Shown here piece by piece: positions 42,302 to 50,719 of a stretch of DNA of 62,892 nucleotides. A model generated the notes under the pieces. That model had not been told where the DNA came from, made no database searches, and worked only from the letters and a program-made list of their open reading frames with translations. Within the stretch, counting starts at the first letter, position 1; each line of letters opens with the position of its first letter. The translations under genes were made by a program, and so were the position numbers. Location of the stretch: contig CANQRB010000011.1 in NCBI GenBank assembly GCA_947626145.1, forward strand, positions 1 to 62,892. The letters are read 5' to 3'. This DNA comes from an uncultured Clostridia bacterium. GTDB taxonomy: Bacteria; Bacillota; Clostridia; UMGS1883.

Positions 42302-43255
42302 TTACATTCTCACCGACACTTCTCCGGCGGTGACAGTCTCGCGGACGCCATCGTCCCTAAGCACCTCAAGGCCGCCGTTCTGGTCTATATCCAGAGCCGT
42401 GGCGACAAAGGTTTTGCCGCCGCGGACATACTCCACCCGACGACCCAAAACTATGCTATGGCGCCGGTACTCGTCCATGAACTCACGGCCTTTGAGCTGC
42501 TCCGCCCGGATCAGAAGGTTGGAGGCGATTTTCGCTATGAGGCCGACCCGCCGAACCTCTCCCTCGCCGGGCTCGAACAGAAAGCCCGCCTTCTCCCTCA
42601 GCTCCCGCGGAAAGTCGGCGGCTACCCCCCGAAAGTTGACGCCTATGCCCACCGCCACGGAGCTTATGTCTCCGCTCTCAAGGTCAGTGGCCGCCTCGGT
42701 GAGGATGCCGCAGACCTTTTTTCCGTTATAATACAGGTCGTTAACCCACTTTATGCCGCAGTCCCTGCCGCATACCTCAAGAATGGCGTCCCTTACGGCC
42801 ACGGCCGCCGCCGTGGTTATCAGCGCCGCGTCCGCGCCCTCCGTTTTGGGCCGCAGCACCACGGTCATATATATACCCAGTCCGCCGCTTACAAAGCTCC
42901 GGCCCCGTCTTCCCCGGCCAGAGCTCTGGGTATTGGCGACGATCACCGTGCCGTGGGGGGCGCCTCCGGCCGCCCGCTCCCGGGCGACGATGTTCGTTGA
43001 GGGCAGGGTTTCAAAAACCTCCGTCGGCAGACCGCAGGCTCCGGTGATCAGGGCGGCGTCCAGCTCGTCCGCTCCCCACAGCAGCCGGTAGCCCCTGTTG
43101 GACACTCCCTCTATGCTGCAGCCCTGGGCCTTCAGGCTCCGGACGGCCTTCCATATGGCCGCGCGGCTGACGCCAAGCTTTCGGGCCAGAACCTCGCCGC
43201 TCATTCCCTCCGGAGCGGCGGTCAGCAGCTCCAGCACTTTTTCCTTTGTGGACAT
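42302..43255 (-). CDS. birA: Bifunctional biotin-protein ligase / biotin operon repressor BirA
   Basis: Protein of 317 residues. The N-terminal winged helix (~1-60, LARKLGVSRAAIWKAVRSL) binds DNA. The ligase domain has SGRGRRGRSF (biotinyl-AMP loop) and the active-site stretch CGIKWVNDLYYNGKKVCGIL. An SH3-like C-terminal domain follows. It biotinylates carboxylases and represses biotin genes. The ATG at 43255 follows GGAGG by nine bases; a frame extension upstream lacks a ribosome site. Confidence 0.95.
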   Translation of the reverse strand: MSTKEKVLELLTAAPEGMSGEVLARKLGVSRAAIWKAVRSLKAQGCSIEGVSNRGYRLLWGADELDAALITGACGLPTEVFETLPSTNIVARERAAGGAPHGTVIVANTQSSGRGRRGRSFVSGGLGIYMTVVLRPKTEGADAALITTAAAVAVRDAILEVCGRDCGIKWVNDLYYNGKKVCGILTEAATDLESGDISSVAVGIGVNFRGVAADFPRELREKAGFLFEPGEGEVRRVGLIAKIASNLLIRAEQLKGREFMDEYRRHSIVLGRRVEYVRGGKTFVATALDIDQNGGLEVLRDDGVRETVTAGEVSVRM

Positions 43256-43283
43256 GACGGTACACCTCCGCTTGTTTTTCTGT

Positions 43284-43312
43284 ATTATAACATTTTTAAT
43301 TTGAATTGTCAA
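43284..43312 (-). promoter_or_regulatory. Promoter of birA
   Basis: Minus strand TTGACA, 17-nt spacer, TATAAT, 28 bases before the ATG. Confidence 0.8.
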
Positions 43313-43354
43313 CCTATGTGCGCTGAAAAAAGTTTACAATTTTGATAAGACCGC

Positions 43355-43380
43355 AAAAAAGGAAGCCGAAGCTTCCTTTT
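43355..43380 (-). terminator. Terminator of the aroQ-efp-CD1247 block
   Basis: GGAAGC cgaa GCTTCC hairpin with a T run on the minus strand (AAAAAA on the plus strand). Confidence 0.85.
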
Positions 43381-43398
43381 GATGGATAACGTTTTTAA

Positions 43399-43839
43399 TT
43401 ATTCGTGTTCGCCGTCACAGTCGCACTCGTCGTCCGTGAACTCGATCTCGATCTCTTCCTTGCAGTTCGGGCAGGTGATGGAATTTTCCCTGTTTTCCAA
43501 AAGCGACGCGTCGAGGTAAATCGTGTCGCCGCAGTGGGGGCACTCGACAGTCAGCTCGTCATCCTCGTCAAAATCCCAGTCGTCGTCATCGTCGTCACAC
43601 TCGTCGCAGTCACACTCGCCGTACATATCTTCCTCAACGTCCTCGAGAGCCTCGTCTATTTCGTCCACCAGATCCTGAAGCTCCTCCACGGTGTCGGACA
43701 GGGCCTCGATCTCGTCGGACATATCGCCCACAAGCTCAATCACCGCCTTGAGGATCTTGCCTTCCTTTGTGCTGAGGTCAAGCTCCGCGCCCTCCATAAG
43801 GCCCCTGAGGTATGACGCTCTTTCGGTTAAATAACTCAT
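43399..43839 (-). CDS. CD1247-type zinc-ribbon protein
   Basis: Protein of 146 residues. The N-terminal helical region (YLTERASYLRGLMEGAELDL) is typical of the clostridial CD1247 N-terminal domain. It is followed by an Asp/Cys-rich linker (GECDCDECDDDDDDWDFDE) and a zinc ribbon (ECPHCGDTIYLD...TCPNCKEEIEI). It is very acidic and cytosolic. It occurs downstream of efp here, separated by 33 bases; the role is unknown. Confidence 0.85.
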   Translation of the reverse strand: MSYLTERASYLRGLMEGAELDLSTKEGKILKAVIELVGDMSDEIEALSDTVEELQDLVDEIDEALEDVEEDMYGECDCDECDDDDDDWDFDEDDELTVECPHCGDTIYLDASLLENRENSITCPNCKEEIEIEFTDDECDCDGEHE

Positions 43840-43872
43840 GCTGCCGCCTCCTTAAAAATATTGATTGAAAAT

Positions 43873-44430
43873 TTACGCTCTGGACATATACTCGCCAGTG
43901 CGGGTGTCGATACGGATAGTCTCGCCCTGATTGATGAACAGCGGCACCTGTACCTGTGCGCCCGTTTCCAGTGTGGCGGGCTTTGTAGCGCCCTGAGCGG
44001 TGTTGCCGGCAAAACCGGGCTCGGTATCGGTGACCACAAGCTCCACAAAGTTGGGGGGCTCAACGCCGAAGATGTTGCCCTTGAAGGACAGTATCTTGAC
44101 CTGCATATTCTCCTTCACAAACTTAAGTGCGTCGCCCAGCTTGTCGCTGCCGATAGGTATCTGCTCGTAGGTTTCGGGATCCATGAAGTAGTAGAGATCC
44201 CCGTCGTTGTAGAGGTATTCCATATCCTTGCGCTCGATATGCGCCTTGGGCATCTTGTCAGTGGGGCTGAAGGTGCGCTCGACCACGCCGCCGGAGATAA
44301 CGTTCCTGATCTTCGTCCGCACAAAAGCCGCGCCCTTGCCGGGCTTAACGTGCTGGAACTCTATAACCTGATAAACGTTGCCGTCAAGTTCAAAGGTCAC
44401 ACCGTTTCTAAATTCGCCTGCGGAAATCAT
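43873..44430 (-). CDS. efp: Elongation factor P
   Basis: Translation factor of 185 residues that relieves ribosome stalling at polyproline stretches. Three beta-barrel domains are expected. The modifiable lysine is Lys32 in VKPGKGAAF, and the C-terminal signature is [21 protein letters not shown] promoter at 44474-44502 provides separate expression besides any read-through from the peptidase gene. A good AAGGAAG ribosome site precedes the ATG. Confidence 0.97.
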   Translation of the reverse strand: MISAGEFRNGVTFELDGNVYQVIEFQHVKPGKGAAFVRTKIRNVISGGVVERTFSPTDKMPKAHIERKDMEYLYNDGDLYYFMDPETYEQIPIGSDKLGDALKFVKENMQVKILSFKGNIFGVEPPNFVELVVTDTEPGFAGNTAQGATKPATLETGAQVQVPLFINQGETIRIDTRTGEYMSRA

Positions 44431-44473
44431 TTCATATCTTCCTTTCGTGTTTTAATAAAAAGCAGTCACCATT

Positions 44474-44502
44474 ATAATACTACAAAAGAGGAAAATAATC
44501 AA
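44474..44502 (-). promoter_or_regulatory. Promoter of efp
   Basis: Minus strand TTGATT, 17-nt spacer, TATTAT, 43 bases before the ATG. Confidence 0.65.
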
Positions 44503-44563
44503 GCCTTTTTTCAAAATAGTTGGAAAAAATTTACCGGAGGCCGCCGGGCACGTATCAAAAGTT

Positions 44564-44611
44564 GGCGCCGGACTGCGGCGGGACATTCGGCAGCATTCTT
44601 CGTCCGGCGCC
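44564..44611 (-). terminator. Hairpin/terminator after the aminopeptidase gene
   Basis: GGCGCCGGAC / GTCCGGCGCC stem with a structured loop, six bases past the stop on the minus strand; the T run is weak. Confidence 0.55.
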
Positions 44612-44616
44612 CCAAA

Positions 44617-45687
44617 TTACATAACTTTTAATTCGTCCGGCGTCTTTGTCAGGCAGACCGCGCCGTCGGGAGTGACGACCGCCGTATCGGTGATCCTTAT
44701 CCCGCCGTAGCCCCCCTTGTAGGCTCCGACGCCTGCGCTGACCGTCATATTGGTACAGAGGGTATCGGAGCTTTGCAGGCTGATGATCGGCAGCTCTCTG
44801 TTGGAAAGTCCCACTCCGTGGCCAACGCAGTGGAGATAGCCGTCGCCGTAGCCCCGCTCGTTTAGAACCGCTCTGGCCTTTGCGTCCACGTTTCGGCAGG
44901 GGTTGCCCGTCCTCGCCTCGGCCAGTACCTCGCTTCGGGCGGCCAGCACCGCCCCGTACATATTCCTTGCGCCCTCATCGGCGCTGCCCATGAAGTAGGT
45001 TCGGCTGCAATCGGTGCAGTAGCCCTTATATATTATGCCCATATTTACCACGACTATGTCGCCGAAAGCGACCTCCTTCGGCGCGGGATTGGCGGAGGGC
45101 ATGGCCGTCCGCACACCCGACACTATCACCGGCGGGAAAGCAAAGCCCTCGGCATCCAGGGATCTGAGGTGCATTTCGGCCTTAAGTGCCAGCTCCTTTT
45201 CGGTCACGCCCACCCTGAGCAGCTGTTCCACCCGGGCCATGCCTTCGTCGGTTATCCGCGCTGCCTCGGTGAGGGCCGATATTTCGGAAGAGTCCTTCAC
45301 CGCCCTGAGCCTGAGCATAACGTCTCCGGCGGGAATGAGCTCCTCATAGCGCAGCCGCTTTTCCAGGGAGCGGAACTGGTTCACGGTGAAATAGCGGTCC
45401 TCGTAGATTATCCTCTTGACCCCGTCGTTGATGATGGTGTCGTTGATGCTGTTGTAAAGCCCGCCGGTGGTGCTGACTATGTTGAAATCTCTGGTCTCCA
45501 TGGCGGCCTGAAGGGCATAGCGCGGCTCCACAAAGAGGGTGCGGCCCTTTTCGGTGATGAGGATGGCTCCGGTGTCACCGGTGAAGCCGCTCAAAAAGAT
45601 GCGGTTTTCCCGCGACGCTATCAGTACGGCATCCGCTCCGCGGGCATTCATCGCGGCCAGCAGCCGCTCCACTCTTTCCTCATACAT
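44617..45687 (-). CDS. M24 family Xaa-Pro peptidase
   Basis: Protein of 356 residues. N-terminal creatinase-like domain (ASRENRIFLSGFTGDTGAIL), then the pita-bread fold with metal sites: VNMGIIYKGYCTDCSRTYF, HCVGHGVGLSNRELP and the C-terminal GGIRITDTAVVTPDG. In this order a canonical first metal Asp is replaced by Asn in IVVNMG, and the second Asp and the GHGVG His are present. The canonical Glu of RIED reads RITD, so metal binding may be altered. The ATG at 45687 follows GGAGG by nine bases and overlaps the aroQ stop by eight bases. Confidence 0.85.
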   Translation of the reverse strand: MYEERVERLLAAMNARGADAVLIASRENRIFLSGFTGDTGAILITEKGRTLFVEPRYALQAAMETRDFNIVSTTGGLYNSINDTIINDGVKRIIYEDRYFTVNQFRSLEKRLRYEELIPAGDVMLRLRAVKDSSEISALTEAARITDEGMARVEQLLRVGVTEKELALKAEMHLRSLDAEGFAFPPVIVSGVRTAMPSANPAPKEVAFGDIVVVNMGIIYKGYCTDCSRTYFMGSADEGARNMYGAVLAARSEVLAEARTGNPCRNVDAKARAVLNERGYGDGYLHCVGHGVGLSNRELPIISLQSSDTLCTNMTVSAGVGAYKGGYGGIRITDTAVVTPDGAVCLTKTPDELKVM

Positions 45688-46132
45688 GGCTTTTCCCCTC
45701 CAGATAGTCAACTAATCTTTCCACTCCCACGGCGTAGCTCTCTTTGCCCAGGCCCGCCACCTGACCGATGCAGTAGGGCAGGATAACGCTGTTGTGGCGG
45801 AAGCTCTCCCTGCTGTGGATGTCGGACATATGGATCTCGATGGTGGGAATGGCCACGGCGCTGACGGCATCGGCCACGGCATAGCTGTAATGGGTGAAGG
45901 CGGCGGGGTTCATGACGATGCCGTCCACCTTGCCGTAGGCCTGATGTATTTTTTCCACAATGGCCCCCTCGTAGTTGGACTGGAAGCACTCGCACTCGTA
46001 GCCCAGCTCACGGGCACGTTCCACGGTCAGGCTTTCCACGGTCTCAAGGGTGTCTCTGCCGTAAATCTCCGGCTGGCGTATGCCCAGCATATTCATGTTG
46101 GGCCCGTTTATCAAAAGCAGCTTTTTGCGCAT
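45680..46132 (-). CDS. aroQ: Type II 3-dehydroquinate dehydratase
   Basis: Third enzyme of the shikimate pathway, 150 residues. Motifs are LLINGPNMNMLGIRQPEIYG (catalytic Tyr), MNPAAFTHYSYAV and PTIEIHMSDIHSRE (catalytic His). Full length for the family. The stop overlaps the start of the peptidase gene, so the two are translationally coupled. Confidence 0.96.
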   Translation of the reverse strand: MRKKLLLINGPNMNMLGIRQPEIYGRDTLETVESLTVERARELGYECECFQSNYEGAIVEKIHQAYGKVDGIVMNPAAFTHYSYAVADAVSAVAIPTIEIHMSDIHSRESFRHNSVILPYCIGQVAGLGKESYAVGVERLVDYLEGKSHV

Positions 46133-46273
46133 GGGTATCAGTCCTTTTTTGTTTGATTTCTATATCATATTTTACACTGTATTGTATACAATTCTAAAAC
46201 AAATTTGTAAATTATTTATTAATATTTACCTTTTCTTCGTTTTTCTTCACTTTTTCGACAGACAATATTTCTG

Positions 46274-46302
46274 TTGACATTTTTATATTTTAGTGGTATA
46301 CT
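46274..46302 (+). promoter_or_regulatory. Promoter of Rpn paralogue 1
   Basis: TTGACA (46274-46279), 17-nt spacer, TATACT (46297-46302). The hexamers and CTGAATAT after -10 recur at the second paralogue. Confidence 0.85.
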
Positions 46303-46325
46303 GAATATGGAGGGGAAGTGATACT

Positions 46326-47219
46326 ATGGCTAAGAGTACGCTTGTGAAGCGCAACGTAAAGGACAGCGTGTTCACCAATCTGTTTCAGCATCCAAAGTAT
46401 GTGGCTCAGCTCTATGAGGCTCTGCACCCGGAGGTGGGAGACGTCTCCGAGGACAGAATAGAGATAGTCACATTAAAAAATATCCTCACGGACAGCATTT
46501 ATAACGATCTTGGCTTCACCGTGGACGGCAGACTGGTGGTTCTTGTTGAAGCGCAGAGCACATGGACGGTAAACATAATCATTCGCGGCCTCATGTATCT
46601 TGTCCAGACTTATCAGGACTATATCGAGAAGGAACAGCTTAACGTCTACGGAAGTTCAAAGCTGGCTCTTCCCAAGCCGGAATTGTATGTTATTTACACC
46701 GGCGAGAAGAAAGTGGAGGAAGGGTATATAACCCTTTCGGAAGAGTTTTTCGGCGGTGAACAGTCGGCACTTGAAGTCAGAGTCGGGGTAATAACCGACG
46801 GCGAACGAGGGGATATTATCAATCAATATGTGACATTTACTAAAATCTATACGGAACAGCTTAAGAAGCATGGCCGCACCCGTGAGGCCATCGAGGAAAC
46901 CATAAATATTTGTAAAGACGAAGATGTGTTAAAGGAATATTTGTCAAGCCATGAAGGAGAGGTGCATGATATTATGTTCTCACTGTTTGACGATGAGCAA
47001 ATTTTAAACGCCACGCTAAGAGACTATGAGAAAAAGGGCATGGAAAAGGGCATTGGTATAGGAGTTAAGAAAGGTCGCGCCGAGGGCATATTTGAAAACA
47101 CAAAAAAGCTTGTATTCCGCCTTCTCGGAAAGAACAAATCCGACGAGGATATAATGGACACGCTGGACATTTCCCGCGAGACCCTAATGCAGCTCAAGGC
47201 CGAATACGCCAAAGCGTGA
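46326..47219 (+). CDS. Rpn family PD-(D/E)XK nuclease, paralogue 1
   Basis: Protein of 297 residues of the Rpn/transposase_31-like PD-(D/E)XK class. It shows NDLGFTVDGRLVVLVEAQST (Asp and E-A-Q active-site residues), YGSSKLALPKPELYVIYTGE and a Lys/Glu-rich region GMEKGIGIGVKKGRAEGI before a short tail. Rpn proteins are DNA endonucleases linked to recombination and phage defence. The second copy at 61.9 kb is nearly identical up to residue ~240, but its tail differs completely. An in-frame ATG at 46974 (residue 217), preceded by AAGGAGAGG, could start a separate ~81-residue protein. The ribosome site for the full gene is GGAGGGG. Confidence 0.88.
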   Translation: MAKSTLVKRNVKDSVFTNLFQHPKYVAQLYEALHPEVGDVSEDRIEIVTLKNILTDSIYNDLGFTVDGRLVVLVEAQSTWTVNIIIRGLMYLVQTYQDYIEKEQLNVYGSSKLALPKPELYVIYTGEKKVEEGYITLSEEFFGGEQSALEVRVGVITDGERGDIINQYVTFTKIYTEQLKKHGRTREAIEETINICKDEDVLKEYLSSHEGEVHDIMFSLFDDEQILNATLRDYEKKGMEKGIGIGVKKGRAEGIFENTKKLVFRLLGKNKSDEDIMDTLDISRETLMQLKAEYAKA

Positions 47220-47228
47220 GCGCGGGAT

Positions 47229-47265
47229 AAAAAGCTCTTGGAAGCACCGCTTCCGAGAGCTTTTT
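47229..47265 (+). terminator. Terminator after Rpn paralogue 1
   Basis: AAAAGCTCTtgGAAGC / GCTTCcgAGAGCTTTTT, nine bases past the stop. Confidence 0.85.
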
Positions 47266-47333
47266 CCTTTGCCTCGGTACTCAGGAAAAACGAACGGCGC
47301 CGTTTTCCGGTGAGGCATTTTTTAAATATCCCC

Positions 47334-47362
47334 TTGACAAAAGCTGAAAAATGTGCTATTCT
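47334..47362 (+). promoter_or_regulatory. Promoter of folT-folC
   Basis: TTGACA, 17-nt spacer, TATTCT, ending eight bases before the riboswitch. Confidence 0.8.
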
Positions 47363-47369
47363 TTTCTAT

Positions 47370-47472
47370 GCAAAGTAGGACCGTGCGCGTAAAGTGAGAG
47401 AGGAACGGGAAGTTGTCCTTTCTACGAAGAGAGCCAGCGAGCTTTCGCGGTGCGCGGCCCGCATTCCGTTGC
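47370..47472 (+). promoter_or_regulatory. Tetrahydrofolate (THF-I) riboswitch
   Basis: About 103 nt in the order expected for the THF aptamer: closing stem GCAA/TTGC, AGTAG, CGCGTAAAGTG (47386-47396), a GGGA junction, CTACGAA, the stem GCGAGC/GCGGTGCGCGG and a final CGCATTCCG. The gene that follows encodes a folate transporter component, which matches the known regulon of this class. Identified by eye; not scored against a covariance model. Confidence 0.8.
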
Positions 47473-47551
47473 TACGAAAAGAATAAGAGGGGGCATGGCC
47501 GCAGAGCCCCGCTTCGGGAAGCTTCCTTTGCGGAGCCGTCCCCTGTGCCGG

Positions 47552-47591
47552 ACATCCTTTTTGTAGTAATAATTACAGAAAGGATGTTTTT
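47552..47591 (+). promoter_or_regulatory. Expression platform hairpin of folT containing the ribosome site
   Basis: ACATCCTTTttgta (47552-47565) pairs with tacagAAAGGATGT (47574-47587). The right arm contains the AAAGGA ribosome site of folT and is followed by TTTTTG. It can therefore act as a terminator, as a ribosome-site lock, or both. A long GC-rich stem (about 47490-47545) lies between it and the aptamer. Confidence 0.65.
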
Positions 47592-47595
47592 GTTT

Positions 47596-48129
47596 ATGAA
47601 AAAAACCGTCGCACTGAAAAAGCTGGTGATAACCGCCATGCTGGTGGCCATGAACATTGTGCTGGTGCGGTATTTGGGCGTTACCACCGATCTTATCAAA
47701 TTTAATTTCGGATTTCTGCCTCTGACCGCCGCCGCCATACTTTACGGGCCCGTCTGGGGAGGCTGTACCTTCGCCGTGGCCGACGTGGTGGGTATGCTCA
47801 TCGCCGGAGGGGGCAAGACCTACTTCCCCCTGTTCACGGTCAGCGAATTTCTCTACGGAGTGGCTTACGGCCTTATTCTCCACAAAAAAGAAAAAACTCT
47901 CGCCAGAGTCTCCTTCGCCGTGGCGCTGACCACCGTGGTGATAAACCTGATGATAACCCCCGTGTGGAATATGCTGTACATGAAGCTCATCATGGGCCAG
48001 ACTTTGACCTACTGGACAGTGGTGGCAACGAAGCTGGTTCCGGCGGCCATACTCGTGCCCGTAAAAATAATCTCGATTTATATGCTCTGGCGCTACGGCG
48101 GCAGGAGCATGGAAAAATACGCAAACTGA
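47596..48129 (+). CDS. folT: Folate-specific ECF transporter S component FolT
   Basis: Membrane protein of 177 residues with about six hydrophobic helices. ECF S-component features are KKLVITAMLVAMNIVLVRYL, FGFLPLTAAAILYGPVWGG and SEFLYGVAYGLIL. It binds folate and works with an ECF energizing module encoded elsewhere. The substrate call rests on the THF riboswitch upstream and the folC gene downstream. The ATG at 47596 is preferred over an in-frame GC-rich extension that covers the riboswitch. Confidence 0.9.
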   Translation: MKKTVALKKLVITAMLVAMNIVLVRYLGVTTDLIKFNFGFLPLTAAAILYGPVWGGCTFAVADVVGMLIAGGGKTYFPLFTVSEFLYGVAYGLILHKKEKTLARVSFAVALTTVVINLMITPVWNMLYMKLIMGQTLTYWTVVATKLVPAAILVPVKIISIYMLWRYGGRSMEKYAN

Positions 48130-48153
48130 ACCGAAAAGGAACGTGAGACCCCT

Positions 48154-49404
48154 ATGGGAGATTTCAAAGCCTACGCCAACAGCTTTCAGACAGTGATCAA
48201 CCTCAGCCTGGGGAGAATATCGGCTCTGCTCGATATGTCCGGCAACCCCCAGAACGGCTGTCGCTGCGTACACGTGGGCGGCACCAACGGCAAGGGCTCC
48301 GTCTGCGCCTTTCTGGAGGCCATGCTCATGGCTGCCGGACTGCGGGTGGGGAAGTACACCTCCCCCAATCTGGTTCGGGTCAACGAGCGCATAGCCGTGG
48401 ATGGCGTCCCCATATCCGACGCCGATCTGACCCCCCTTCTGGATGAGGTGGGCCGGCGCTGCGTCCGGGTGGAGGAAAAGCTGGGCGAGATGCCCTCCCA
48501 GTTTGAGGTGTGGACCGCCGCCGCCTTTGAGTATTTTGCGGCCCAACGCTGCGACATAGTGCTGCTGGAGGTGGGCATGGGCGGCGAGTTCGACGCCACC
48601 AACGTTATAAGTTCCAACGCCGCCGCCGTGCTGGCGCGGATAGATCTGGATCACTGCGCCTATCTGGGCAATACCGTGGAGGAGATAGCCCGCACCAAGT
48701 GCGGCATTATCAAGTCCGGCTGCCCCGTTGTGACAGTGGAGCAGTTCCCCGGGGTCAACGCCGTCATCGCGGAAAAGGCCGCCGAAAAGAGCTGTCCCCT
48801 CACCGTGGCAAAGGCCCCCGCCCCCGTGGGCTTTGAGGGCATGAACGAGTTCATTGAGTATAAGGGCCGCAGACTCCGCTGCGGGCTGGGCGGCCCTCAC
48901 CAGCTGGAGAACGCGGCTCTGGCCATAGCCGCGGCCGAGGTTCTGGGCCTTGACGCCGAAAGTATATGCTCCGGCGTTGAAAACGCCCGTCACCCCGCCC
49001 GGCTGGAGCCTCTCGCCCCCGGCCTTATTTTTGACGGGGCCCACAACCCCAACGGAGTGGCGGCCCTTGAGGCCGCACTGGAGCGGTATTTCCCCGGAGA
49101 GGAGCGGACGGTGATTTTCGCCTGCATGGGGGATAAGGAGGTGCTGCCGTCGCTGAAAATGCTGGACGGCCCGGGCCGGAGCTTCATCTTTACCGAGGTG
49201 GCCGGCAATCCCCGATCCATGAAGGCTCACGCCCTGCGGGAGCTGGCGGCCTCCGTCGGTATCCTCGGCGATGAGGCTCCCGACCTGGTGACTGCGGTAA
49301 AAATGGCCTCGGAAATGGGCCGCCCTGCCGTAATCTGCGGGTCGCTGTACCTCTATGAGACTGTCGAAAGCGCCGTGAGGGAGTGGAATAAAGCGCGTTT
49401 TTGA
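48154..49404 (+). CDS. folC: Folylpolyglutamate synthase / dihydrofolate synthase
   Basis: Mur-ligase-type enzyme of 416 residues that adds glutamate to folates and retains imported folate in the cell. Motifs are VHVGGTNGKGS (P-loop), YTSPNLVRVNERI, VLLEVGMGGEFDATNV, DLDHCAYLGNT and FDGAHNPNG. It is placed 24 bases after folT and is probably under the same riboswitch. Confidence 0.95.
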   Translation: MGDFKAYANSFQTVINLSLGRISALLDMSGNPQNGCRCVHVGGTNGKGSVCAFLEAMLMAAGLRVGKYTSPNLVRVNERIAVDGVPISDADLTPLLDEVGRRCVRVEEKLGEMPSQFEVWTAAAFEYFAAQRCDIVLLEVGMGGEFDATNVISSNAAAVLARIDLDHCAYLGNTVEEIARTKCGIIKSGCPVVTVEQFPGVNAVIAEKAAEKSCPLTVAKAPAPVGFEGMNEFIEYKGRRLRCGLGGPHQLENAALAIAAAEVLGLDAESICSGVENARHPARLEPLAPGLIFDGAHNPNGVAALEAALERYFPGEERTVIFACMGDKEVLPSLKMLDGPGRSFIFTEVAGNPRSMKAHALRELAASVGILGDEAPDLVTAVKMASEMGRPAVICGSLYLYETVESAVREWNKARF

Positions 49405-49565
49405 GCAGAAAACTTTATATTTTTCATTGTTACGGCAATGACAGCGATACAATATTTATAAAAAAATTTAAAAAATTTTTTCAAAACACGGAACTTTTTT
49501 CTTTCCAATTCCGTCTATTACTATAAAGGCACCAAAGTGCCGCAAATAGAAAGGAACTGAAAATA

Positions 49566-50573
49566 ATGAAAAAACTGTTTACCGTTATGTTGTTTGTGCT
49601 TCTGCTTGGATGCTGCCAAACCGGCTTGGCCAGCGAGGTTTCCGTTGAGCTGAGCCCGATAGAGGTTCAAGTAAATTATTATAATTTAACGTCCGCGATG
49701 GAGTGGCCGCCGATCATTTACAATAACATTGTTTATTTGCCGTTGGATCAGTCGGTACTTAATATTTTATCCTTTGAGCGTGATGCTGACGACAGCGGAG
49801 CCCTCTACATCTATAAAAGGGAAAACCCGCTTGAATATGCTAAATGTGCGTATTTATGGACAAGGGAGATTCCGGAAAAAGTCAGCTATACGATGGGCTC
49901 GGGGCCGCAGCCCAACCCCGACTACATTCCACCCGAGGAACTGCCCGACCTTTCCTCCGACAAAGCCTATGTATATGAGGGCTCGGTTTACATAAACGGC
50001 ATTTTGTCGGAAAGCGAGGAATACCCGTTCCTCGTATATGCCGAGATGCTTTATATGCCTTTGGATTGGACGCGTATCGAGCAGCTTGGCGTAAAATTCA
50101 GCTATGACCCGGAAAGCGGCATTAAGGTGCGCTGCGACAGCAGATTCTATTCTCTTGTAAAAGATCCCGGCAAAGTTTCAACTGAAGAGATTGTGTCAGG
50201 TGATATACAAATTACTACTTTCATCCTCGATGCATATCGGTGGGTTCAACCTATAATGGAGCCGTATGCAAACTGCCTTTTTATACAAAAAGGAGAAGCC
50301 GAGGCGGAAAAACCGGCTATTGACAGCGGCGACAAATGGTACTTTGGCTATAAAATGGCCGCAAGTGAAGCCGATGAAATAAGCGAACCCTGCGTCGAGG
50401 AAAATCTTCCGGGGCGCTACATCAAGTGCCGCGAATACATATATTCCCCCGAGATAGAAATTGATAATGGGTACCTCTATATCAACGCCTGCAGAAACGG
50501 CTGGCAGAATTGCAGATGTAAAGTCAATCTGGACACCCTTGAGCTTGAGTATTGGCCAAAACAGGACGGTTGA
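49566..50573 (+). CDS. Secreted lipoprotein-like stalk-domain protein, unknown function
   Basis: Protein of 335 residues. The signal peptide includes the lipobox-like LLLGC (Cys ~16), so it may be a lipoprotein. Two stalk half-domains are visible: NNIVYLPLDQSVLNIL (~50-75) and EMLYMPLDWTRIEQLGVKFSY (~160-180). The C-terminal half, ending LDTLELEYWPKQDG, is not recognised. The sequence is AT-richer than its neighbours. A leader hairpin (GGCAC caaa GTGCC, 49529-49542) lies just upstream of the AAAGGA ribosome site. Confidence 0.65.
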   Translation: MKKLFTVMLFVLLLGCCQTGLASEVSVELSPIEVQVNYYNLTSAMEWPPIIYNNIVYLPLDQSVLNILSFERDADDSGALYIYKRENPLEYAKCAYLWTREIPEKVSYTMGSGPQPNPDYIPPEELPDLSSDKAYVYEGSVYINGILSESEEYPFLVYAEMLYMPLDWTRIEQLGVKFSYDPESGIKVRCDSRFYSLVKDPGKVSTEEIVSGDIQITTFILDAYRWVQPIMEPYANCLFIQKGEAEAEKPAIDSGDKWYFGYKMAASEADEISEPCVEENLPGRYIKCREYIYSPEIEIDNGYLYINACRNGWQNCRCKVNLDTLELEYWPKQDG

Positions 50574-50629
50574 GCAGGGCGGGCCGAAAATCAAAAACGA
50601 AATCGAGGCTGCTTCATCGCTACAGAAAC

Positions 50630-50682
50630 GACAAATAAAGTATCTGCCCCTCCAGTATTCCTCATTCCTAACTCCTCATTAA
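50630..50682. repeat. Solo right end of a composite repeat
   Basis: AAATAAAGTATCTGCCCCTC then CAGTATTCCTCATTCCTAAC, the right terminal part only; no left end is found upstream. Confidence 0.6.
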
Positions 50683-50719
50683 GATTACGCCGCCCCAAAA
50701 AATTAATTCGCAAAAAATC

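Noticed and set aside
46326-47219. Rpn paralogues as active transposases with inverted ends
   Set aside because: No terminal inverted repeats or target duplications are visible around either copy; each has a normal promoter and terminator.
47413-47595. In-frame N-terminal extension of FolT
   Set aside because: It covers the THF aptamer and expression platform, and the internal ATG with AAAGGA gives the normal family length.
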